A program made the translations under genes and the position numbers. Shown in pieces: positions 56,050 through 64,000 of a stretch of 64,000 nucleotides of DNA (position 1 is the stretch's first letter; every line of letters begins with the position of its first letter). This DNA comes from Mucidula mucida (taxonomy: Eukaryota; Basidiomycota; Agaricomycetes; Agaricales; Physalacriaceae). The stretch spans positions 1 to 64,000 of the forward strand of contig JADNYV010000142.1 of assembly GCA_015501055.1 (NCBI GenBank), given 5' to 3'. The notes under the pieces were generated by a model. It was not told where the DNA came from. It saw only the letters and a list, made by a program, of their open reading frames with translations, and did no database searches.

Positions 56050-58997
56050 GTATGCCAATCTGTATATCCAGTTACTTATCAATGTTCCTACTTACTTGCT
56101 TTATAATCAACGCCTTCATGTTTCGCAGACGTCGAACTGAAAGTCTATAGTATCCGGGCCGGAAACACGATAGCCGGTTCGGCCATTTGCATTTTGCACC
56201 TTGTCGTTTTCCACAAGTGACATTTTCTGGCGTACGTAAACTCCTTCGACAACTACCAGATATACGAACCCACAACGAAGCGCCAACGGCATTCGGATTA
56301 GAGGGTCTTAAACGGCGGCGCAAGAATCCAGAGTATGTTTTGTGGGTGCACTCATGACGGCTCAAGAGTAAGGCTCAGGACATCTTGCCGTAGTTGAAGA
56401 TGAATATCAAGCTCGAATTCGGGATTTCTTACGTGGTTCTCCCGTCTTTATATTCTTTGGCTGAGCTTTTGGGGTTCAAAATTGTACAGGTTGTAAGCAT
56501 CAACGCCTGACCATCGCACGCTCCAAACCAACCCCGAGCGCAGTCATTATAGGCTTGTCCCGGTGTTCACACGAAGTATTTTCGCTGTCACCTGCTGTTC
56601 AGCTGTGGATGGCTAAATCTCTGTAGATTTTTAGCTAGCGAAGCGTGTTAGTTTTCGGCATCCTCGTGAGCCCAGACTGGGATTATTGAATGCTTGAACT
56701 ATCACCCGGACACCGGGCTCACGATACGACTTGTATCGGCCAACGATCCTTGACGCTCTCGACATTCTCATGAATGTGCGGACTGAGTTTTCTGGAATGC
56801 TTGCAGAGCCAGATGTTGTACGAGTTGACGCCTTGATGTTGACACCACTAATCGTTTCTTATAGATTACTTCTCTGTCGCCGTTATGCCCTAGCTCCCAA
56901 CTTAAAAAGACAAGGTGCGCGTGCCCACGTAGAACTTGCAGCGACGCGGCCCAGATCTATCATGTCAGGTGTCGCCATGGACGTCGAAAATATACTGACA
57001 GCTAGCTCCGTGCAGTGTTGCTCAGGACTTCACATGATGTAGATACACTCAAGACACGTTCTGCAAACAACAGAATACCCGTCCAATCGTCCCGTGACGC
57101 CAACTATCCCACTGGCAACGCTCATGCTTGACACGCGGAACGCCATACAGAAGAAGGCGAGAACTTTGCTTCATTGGGACTGTAGACACAGCTACCGCGC
57201 GGCACCCTACGTTCCTATCAATACGGCTCTCGGATAGACGACGTTGGGGTCATACCGGTTGAGGTTAGAGGATACCCTGGTGATAACCCGGCAGATCATG
57301 ACGGAGTTTCGTGGAATACATATGTAATGCCTTGTAACGTTTCTATCCAAAAGACGGAGGAGGGTTGTCAGGTCGGGCTTGCATTGTACGTGACTCTTCT
57401 GTGTTTACATTCGTGTGCTGATATTACCTGAAGAATGCATCGTTCGTAGGTGTAGATATAAGCATCAGCGCCTGACCGTGTGGTCTTGGGTAATCGCCAC
57501 AATTCAGTCTGGGGTTTCCCCGTTATTCACTCGACAGGCAGAATGTTGAGGCGTGTGGCGGCGTCTGGTGCTTCTGTCTTTGGCCAAAGGTTTGTTAAGT
57601 CAAATCTATTTTATTACTGCACTATGTTGATCACCGAAACTGTACAGCTCTAGATTGATCAGGTGACCGGAGAGACGCGCTCAGCTAAGGGTCATACGTA
57701 TCTCGCGTTTCTGGGCCTCTATGTTCGGGACATGGTTTTCTCCCAACGCTGGTACCGTCGGATGTTGCGCCCCGCGGCGCCCCCTCTTCTTCCGCATATA
57801 ACTATTCGTCTGCAAAGATGTTTAATTCTAGTCAGGTGGCTGACAACTCGACCACTTGTGTCGCGTTTCTGATGCTTCGGTATGTGGCTTTGTCCGAAAA
57901 CTGGTGATTCCGGCTGTCGCCAAATCTCGCCTTCCTCATCTAATTGTGTTGGTGGTGAATAACTCAATAGTCGGCCGATGATCCTCACCTCTTACGAACG
58001 TGCGGGGAAGGCTTTGGTAATCTGTGCATTCTGAAGCTTCGAAGGTGCGCTCACTTGACATCTTGGCGGTGACACCACTGATCGCCATTCTGCCCAGAGC
58101 ATTAGCGTTGTCGAAGATGCCGATCAATGCGGTGGTTTGTGCTTGGCTCTCTTCGGTTTTCGGCGCGGAAGCCCCCCAAGAACACTACGCCTGACCCGAA
58201 GTATACTCTAGTGCGTTCTCGCTGTAGGGAGGCAGGGTCTGTTAACTGATACTTGGATCCCGAACGCGGCCGGTGACACAAAGCAAAATCAGACGTGGTC
58301 ACCTGAAGGTCCCCAGGACACGTCCTACGTTTCGCAAGGGTACTGCACGGGTCGTGCTCCACAGTACCAGTGAATACTAATACTGTTGTCGCGATGGGAC
58401 GACTGGTCAGGTTCCCTGTTCTTTCTGCCGAGCGTGTGCTCGCTGCTATTCATTTAGATCATGTGCCGCCGCCGACTTGAAGGCTACATGGCAAGCTGAA
58501 GATATTTTGGACGTCCATGGTAACTAACATCTGACATGACGGACCGAGGTCGTGTCGCTTCTAAATGGGTAGCACTAAGCACATCAAAGTGACGCTTCGT
58601 TTTCATCGATCGAAGGTTCGGCACTCGGAATTCGCTGTTTTAAGCCGCTGTAGGCTGACTTGCGCACAGGTTAATATACTACCACCGGCGATGAACACGG
58701 CTTTCGGCTACTAGCCTGACATGACACTCATCAAGGGGAGAATACTCAATTGACCGGCTAGGCATTCCGAAGCCTCACCTTCACAGGGAGGAGGGAGCCG
58801 CATGCGGATTGTTTCGTCATACTGCCGTAACAGTAGCTAAAGCTTTGTCTAAATCTGATCGCCTTCTGTCTGCTTGGGGACAATGCAAATCTGATGTGTC
58901 GTGTCATCCATTGTTCTTGTTCATATATATATGCTGCATGTTATCCGGAGTCGGTGGCTGTACAAGCTTTTCCCTCCCTTTCCAATTCTCCATTGAC
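56050..58997. other. Degenerate, gene-poor stretch
   Basis: Nearly 3 kb without a gene I can support. Frames are short and broken. There are hints of internal duplication: a core AAGCATCARCGCCTGACC occurs near 56494 and 57460, followed in both by a related TTCAC-CGA segment about 60-75 bp later. This suggests two decayed copies of one sequence of unknown origin. Confidence 0.4.
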
Positions 58998-59744
58998 ATG
59001 TACGGCCAATCACACGTCCTCCCCTACATCCTCGAAGACCGTACGGGGGTTAATACCGCGTCCGACTTTGACGAGATGTACGATCGCGTCTTTTACCGCA
59101 TCGCACGCGTGCCTCTGGTCCGTGCTACTACGACAATGATATACGAAATGGGCACCCGCGCGTCGCGACATCGCGACACTCTCCCCGTTACGCAGCCGCC
59201 CATAGTCATTCTGGATTTCCAGGAGGACGAGAGTCTAGGGACGATATCGTATTTGAGGCCTACGGGGAAGACGACAGAGTTGATGTCGAGGTATCTCAAG
59301 AAGACTGGGTTGTTCTCTTCGTAAGTCAACTTTCTCGCCTGGTGATTGTAGTTGAACGGTATGATGAAAGATCGTTGTCAAGAAAGTTTATGGGCTCGGA
59401 TGGGCAGGAGTATAGGTGGAGTCATCGGTCGGTCGTGGGGCAGGAGTGGACTGTACGCTTTCTCCAATTATCTTCGTCTTCAGTCTTCGCATACCGACCT
59501 TGATTGGCAGTGTACGGTCGGCGCAGACCACCGTCCCATAGCGCACTATGATCTGAAGCCACCGAACGTGAATGCGTATGGCATATCCGGACACACGTTG
59601 ACGGTCGAAGAGGAATATGTGCATGTGCTTGTCGGTGGGCCCATCCCTCAGCGTCATTGTGATTGGCAGGCATTGACCTTCCCACCTATAGAGCTCCTGG
59701 CATCTTTCACGATCATGAGGCATATTGCGCTGCATAACTTGTGA
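58998..59744 (+). CDS. DUF6593-like domain protein
   Basis: Four exons (58998-59320, 59383-59452, 59511-59634, 59692-59744) join in frame to 189 residues. Visible features are VLPYILEDRTG, DFDEMYDRVFYRIA, PIVILDFQEDESLGTISYLRP, then KFMGSDGQEYRWSHRS, QEWT, IAHYDLKPPN and TLTVEEEYVHVLV, ending ELLASFTIMRHIALHNL. This pattern of a short beta-rich domain with YRW and a final LxASxxIMRHI helix fits the basidiomycete DUF6593 family. The function is unknown. The start was placed at the ATG at 58998; an upstream extension of the open frame to 58809 looks non-coding. Confidence 0.75.
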
Positions 59745-60881
59745 TCGACACGCTCCATCTCTCACATTAAACGGACCATATGCATCGTAACGTTCAAGCA
59801 TTAGTTTCCTCCCGTGATTGAAGAGACCTGGAGTCTTTCGCATTGTAGCATAGCAGCAGAAATAGTATTAGCACCCGCGAATAACCTAGTCTAGGAACAT
59901 TAAGAGTGCCCGAATTGCCTGCCGTTTATCAACGCCCCCCGAGATCATGCGACCCAGCCTGGTTGTTGCACGGACTTGATAATCCGGAAACGCTCCCACC
60001 AACGCTGGGCGACACATGGAGCTAATTGCTTCCGTGGCGTCCCCGTACAAGTTCTTGCCCGAGAGGTTCGTGGATGGTGCGCCAGCGACGCCCACATAAG
60101 CGTCAGGTAAAGTAAACAACGCGTGCGCGTCGGGTCTTCAACCCAGTGCGAAAAGCAATACTCATACATGCATCGATATCGCCTAGCCGTTCTAGTTCCT
60201 CGGCATACCGCCTACGCGATACGTGCAGGCGTGAGTCGACCACTCCTTTCAATGTTGCACAACCGCCACATACTCAGACGTCGCCCCAGGTGTCTCCTCC
60301 CGTTACTCAAGGAAAATATAATAGTACTCCCGCCACACCGTTCCTCTCCCACGCTCCAAGTAAGCGTCACAATAAGGTTTACTTTCTAGAATATTTCACG
60401 TATCAAGCGAGAGCGGCCCGAGCGAGTAAACGGAAGACATCGCGTCTTCGACAAACGACAATAAGTACATGGAAACGGGTCGCTGTTTCCTGAAATCGTC
60501 AGCGACAGTCAAATGTACAGCGGCAAGGGTCAAGGGTATATCCGAGTACGCCGACGAAGCAGACTAATATAAGACACAGCAGTCCGCAGACATAGAAACA
60601 TCGATCGTCATCAGTTTGAGCACACAAGCTTCATGACGAAGGCTGCGGGTGACATTTGTAGTTGTTGCTGTGGTACAGCCAATTGACCCATGGTTGCTGA
60701 AAAACGTCGCTTTCTATAAAGAAGAGGGTGGAGGACCAATCAGATATCTCGTGAGGCCACTGAGGCGTGGCGATTCTGCAAATCGAAGGGTCATTCGTAC
60801 GACTACGCACATCACTGTAACAACAGTCCAGATACTTACTACTCAACAGAATGTGTAGTGTTACATGCAACAGAAAGATGA
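59745..60881. other. Intergenic with a fragment of a dioxygenase gene
   Basis: No complete gene is seen. At about 59945-60010 the sequence resembles 60930-61000, the last exon of the TauD-like gene downstream, in the same orientation (shared GCACGGACTTGAT and GCTCCCACCA blocks). It is a short decayed copy. The remainder holds only short frames. Confidence 0.5.
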
Positions 60882-62223
60882 TCATGCCCATCTCTTGACG
60901 TCTTCGGCACTTGGCCCCACAGGATCATCCGAGGCAGCCAAGTTGCACTGATGGAATGCACGGACTTGATCCTTCGTAAATGCTCCCACCACACTGTGCA
61001 AAACCCCACGATTATGGAATATCACAAGATCCCGTTCCTTCCAGTCATGCGGATACACCAGCTGTAAATCAACGCTCAGCCCATGCATAATAATCATTTG
61101 ACAATGGACAACTCACTTTGGGCGCGATGGCGGGTCTCTGCATCTTATACAGTAATTCTCGGACCTCTTTCAGATCCGTGAGATGCGTGCCGTCGGGGTA
61201 GAGCGCTCCAAGTTTCGAAGCGCCCTCTGGGAGCGCATCGACCAACAGCTCCGCCACGCCACACGGATGTACTTGGAAATGCAGCACGCCCGTGACAGGA
61301 TTCTTCCACAGCACCGGAAGCACCTTGCGTTTCGCCTCGGTCCATTCTGGCAGCTCATTCAGCGGGAGCTCCAATCCCTCCGTCTCGATCCCGAGTCCCG
61401 TCGACATCGCGTGGGCGGGCGCCATCCAAACGTATGGGTGCGGCGCGTAGTTGACTCTGCTCCGCACAGCAAGACTCTTCAGCTCGGCGGGCAGGATATC
61501 GAACATTGTCTTGCCCGAGACAAACGCGGTCGTTCCAAGGGGCACAGAGAGTTCATCCTTCGTACCGTCATCGTAGCGGCAGATTTGGCGGGGGCCTTGG
61601 GGGACGGTTATACCGTAGAGGGTGGTGACCTTGGGTGGGGAGAGGTCGTAGAGCGCAGCATCGATGTGCCAGCGGTAGAAGCGTGTTACACCGCGAGCCT
61701 CGTCTGCAGGTGATACGGAGGTCTTGTGAAAGGTGTGATGTGAGGGGTGTTTGAGCTTAGCCTCGGCAAGACCTTCGTGGTCGTAGACGGTGCCGTTTCC
61801 GATGAGCTGTACTTGTGGAACGCGAGGGATGGTCTTCAGGTCGGGATGGAGGATTGATTTCTTCGTGGATTCAGTCTTGTTGTTTCCATGTCCGTAGTTC
61901 TCAGATTGTGGGTCAAACGCCTGTTAACGCGTAAGGCTTCGAATCAAGTTGGTGTAGTGCGAATTACCTTTGTCAAAGCGTACTGCTGTTCCGGTGAGAG
62001 GTCGACGTCTCGGAATAGGAGCGCGCTATGCTGCGCGGCGATCAGTGGGCAATATGGCCGTTACCCAATAAGCACTTACCTGGTACAGCGCTTGCTCAAT
62101 TTCCTTGAACTGTTCCGGTGTGAAGTTGCCTGGATCCACTCCCTTCACCTCACGCCCGAAGTCGGCGAAAAAGGCTGCATCGGCGGAAGCGGGCAGAGTG
62201 AAAGGAATTAGTTCGATGGCCAT
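60882..62223 (-). CDS. xanA-like: TauD/TfdA-family Fe(II)/2-oxoglutarate dioxygenase, probable xanthine dioxygenase
   Basis: Four exons (62080-62223, 61968-62030, 61117-61920, 60882-61061) join in frame to 396 residues. The iron-binding HxD is in RWHIDAALYDLSPPKVTTLYG and the distal His is in FHNRGVLHSVVGAF. Other landmarks are LLFRDVDLSPEQQYALTKAFDP, QICRYDDGTKDELSVPLGTTAFVSG, NYAPHPYVWMAPAHA and LWKNPVTGVLHFQVHP. This combination resembles the fungal alpha-ketoglutarate-dependent xanthine dioxygenase (XanA), which turns xanthine into uric acid using 2-oxoglutarate and O2, and so serves purine and nitrogen use. Other TauD substrates such as sulfonates remain possible. A short decayed copy of the last exon lies downstream near 59945-60010. 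Confidence 0.82.
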
Positions 62224-63108
62224 CAAGGTATGTGTGGGCGTCCAAGAGGTTTCGTTTATATATATCGTCGGCCTTGAGAAGCAGCGTTCTGTTCTAGCCT
62301 TTGATAAAAGCCACGCCCGAGCAGCAATGCGGGGAGATAATAAATGAAAGTGGTCTGGGCCGGGTCTACGCGCAGCCTCCTTTGATAGTGCACGGTGAGC
62401 CGATTCCTCGTGCATGATACGCGAAGATCATGAGGCTTGTCCTGAGGATTTTGTTATCGCCGGTTAGAACTATGCGTGTTACGGTTCTGTGTAAAGGCTT
62501 TCTTTGTTCAATAGCACAGACAGGAAATTAAGGTGATGTCTTACATACATCATGCTTGTGAGGGTAAAATTAGTGAGATGGGTTTGACAAAACCGAAGCT
62601 GCCGTGTGCACTGTGGAAAGGCCCGTTCCATTTATTGCACTAGAGACGGAAAGTAGGTAAATGCGGTCAGGATACAATGAATCGCAAAATTCTCTCACCC
62701 TGTTTGATTTAATTCATGCATTCATAAGAGGGGCGAGAACTCGCAGATGAAGATGTTTGGTGCATTACAGAACGACGAACAAGCCGCCATTCTTTGGGAC
62801 AAGTCGTGTATTCAGGTGGCCAAGTTAAAGCGCGCTCAGAGCTTGAGAACGAAGGAAGTATCGTGAATCCGTCGCCGATGCTAACAGTCTTGGTCGCTCT
62901 CGATTCCGATATTACAATGATGATGATGGCGAAAAGAAAAGAGTTTTTGCAAACCGGAACTCGGGCCGGTGTTTACTGACCTCCTTTTCCAAACCATGAA
63001 GGCTGCTGGCTCCTTAGTACTTTAGCATTCCTTTCAACCCTTATAACAATCTGGCAAACGCGTCGCAATAACAGTTTTCTACGTGGTACAGGTAACAACA
63101 GTCGACGT
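62224..63108. other. Intergenic, no gene seen
   Basis: About 885 bp between the dioxygenase start and the helicase stop, with the dioxygenase promoter at the left. Only short frames. Confidence 0.4.
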
Positions 63109-64000
63109 CTAGGCCCAAATCTTTCTGTACTTCTCGTCGAACTGGGCAGTAGCGTTTTTGACGACGACATACACGCGCCAATCCTCGTCAGACACAGCCG
63201 GTGGGCGCACAAATCCATCTCCATCCTCCGAGTCATTGTCCATCTCCGCCAAATCCGCACCAACCGCCATGACATCCTCCGACTCCATATCCGACCCCAT
63301 TGCTATCCTCGTCAGATACTGCTCAAGCGAGGCTTTCACAGTTAGAAGCGTGAGCATGAAATCTTGAAGCAGGAACCATAGCTCGCCCTTCCTGATACCG
63401 TTCGCGACGGCGAGCGTCGGGCCCTGTCCGTGGGTGTAGAAGTCAAGCAGGTACGCATTCAGCGTGTGTTCGCCCTCTCCTTGGGTGGTGTATGGGCGCA
63501 TGTTGGGAATAGCATATTCGCTTAGATGGAGCCCACTACGCGCAGTACGTGCCAATTCTTCGATAGTCTCAAAGGTATCTCCGTGTCCCGAGTTTGCCAC
63601 GAAATGAGAACGGATAAGAGGGCAGCGCGCGGTCTGGCGGAGCGTGGCTACGAAAGAACTGGTGTCGGCAGATGAACCGGGGTACTGTTTCCTGCTAAGC
63701 GGCAGGGTATGGTCGCTACCTAGTTCATCGGCGTATTGGACGACGTAAGTCATGGCGTAGTTTCGGAAAATGTGGCGGATTTCCTCATCATGCGCGATAA
63801 GGAGACTGCGGGCGTCCTCGCGCAACGGCGGGAGTTCAATCATCGACGGGTACGCCTTCTTCAACTGAATGAGCTCTTCGCTTCCGGACAGCGCACTAGG
63901 GAGATATCTTCGACCAAAGAGATGACTCATGAGGCAAATAAACTCGCGCTCGGGTTCGACTTCCTCGGAAATGCGATGTAGGATGCCGCGATGTAATAGA
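63109..64000 (-). CDS. C-terminal part of a DDX60-like SF2 helicase (runs off the window)
   Basis: The open minus-strand frame extends from the TAG at 63109-63111 to the window edge, so only the last 297 or so codons are seen. Recognisable C-terminal features of fungal DDX60-like DExD/H proteins are EFICLMSHLFGRRYLP, ELPPL, HTLNAYLLDFYTHGQGP, NGIRKGELWFLLQDFMLTLLTVKASLEQYL, an acidic Asp/Glu-rich stretch (DNDSEDGDG) and a final NATAQFDEKYRKIWA. The helicase core should lie beyond 64000. Relatives are large cytoplasmic proteins linked to RNA surveillance or antiviral defence in animals; the fungal role is not known. Confidence 0.75.
   Translation of the reverse strand, partial: LLHRGILHRISEEVEPEREFICLMSHLFGRRYLPSALSGSEELIQLKKAYPSMIELPPLREDARSLLIAHDEEIRHIFRNYAMTYVVQYADELGSDHTLPLSRKQYPGSSADTSSFVATLRQTARCPLIRSHFVANSGHGDTFETIEELARTARSGLHLSEYAIPNMRPYTTQGEGEHTLNAYLLDFYTHGQGPTLAVANGIRKGELWFLLQDFMLTLLTVKASLEQYLTRIAMGSDMESEDVMAVGADLAEMDNDSEDGDGFVRPPAVSDEDWRVYVVVKNATAQFDEKYRKIWA

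Noticed and set aside
1..64000. CRISPR array, operon structure or bacterial regulatory sites
   Set aside because: The spliced genes, retroelements and gene families are fungal; no array of regularly spaced repeats was seen.

Overview
The window looks like a chromosome segment of a filamentous basidiomycete, probably a wood- or litter-decaying Agaricomycete. Nearly every gene is cut by short (about 45-60 nt) GT-AG introns. The gene families are typical of mushroom-forming fungi: an AA9 lytic polysaccharide monooxygenase, an MpaB-type oxygenase, cytochromes P450, DUF6534, DUF6593 and DUF6699 proteins, a syndecan-like single-pass membrane protein, a Dal5-type MFS transporter next to a Zn2Cys6 regulator, and a probable xanthine dioxygenase. 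All function calls come from motif recognition; no database search was run.

Layout. 0.4-1.35 kb: degraded inverted copy of sequence found at 49.2-50.2 kb. 1.5-2.0 kb: small single-pass membrane protein. 2.5-7.5 kb: a compact sugar-acid catabolic cluster made of a DHDPS-family aldolase (-), a zinc polyol-type dehydrogenase (+) and a D-galactonate dehydratase-like enolase-superfamily enzyme (+). Two of its promoters share a 15/16-bp motif. 7.6-10.4 kb: DUF6699 protein and MpaB-like oxygenase. About 11.3-18.3 kb: non-LTR retrotransposon (ORF1-like region, endonuclease, reverse transcriptase, RNase H), dead through a frameshift at a T6 run and an in-frame TGA. 18.4-20.6 kb: P450 with a stop codon at the ExxR glutamate. 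21.3-27.9 kb: Ty3/gypsy chromovirus with near-identical LTRs and a 5-bp target duplication, inserted in a DUF6534 gene.

29-34 kb: F-box/LRR-like gene, a decayed copy of the syndecan-like gene and a mucin-like membrane protein. 34-40 kb: MFS transporter, divergent Zn2Cys6 regulator and AA9 LPMO. 41-46.6 kb: intact syndecan-like gene, MYND-finger protein, F-box pseudogene and SDR. 47.9-51.6 kb: intact DUF6534 gene, a small unknown gene and an ADP-ribosylglycohydrolase. 51.7-59.7 kb: decaying P450, divergent USP-type protease, about 2.9 kb of degenerate DNA and a DUF6593 gene. 59.9-64 kb: fragment of a dioxygenase gene, the intact TauD/xanthine-dioxygenase-like gene and the 3' end of a DDX60-like helicase running off the window.

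Overall this is a recombining, transposon-bearing accessory region. Three gene families (DUF6534, F-box-like, syndecan-like) each occur at least twice, with one intact and one or more broken copies. The 2.5-7.5 kb group is the clearest functional unit: dehydrogenase, dehydratase and aldolase fit a non-phosphorylative route from an aldose or aldonic acid to pyruvate plus an aldehyde.
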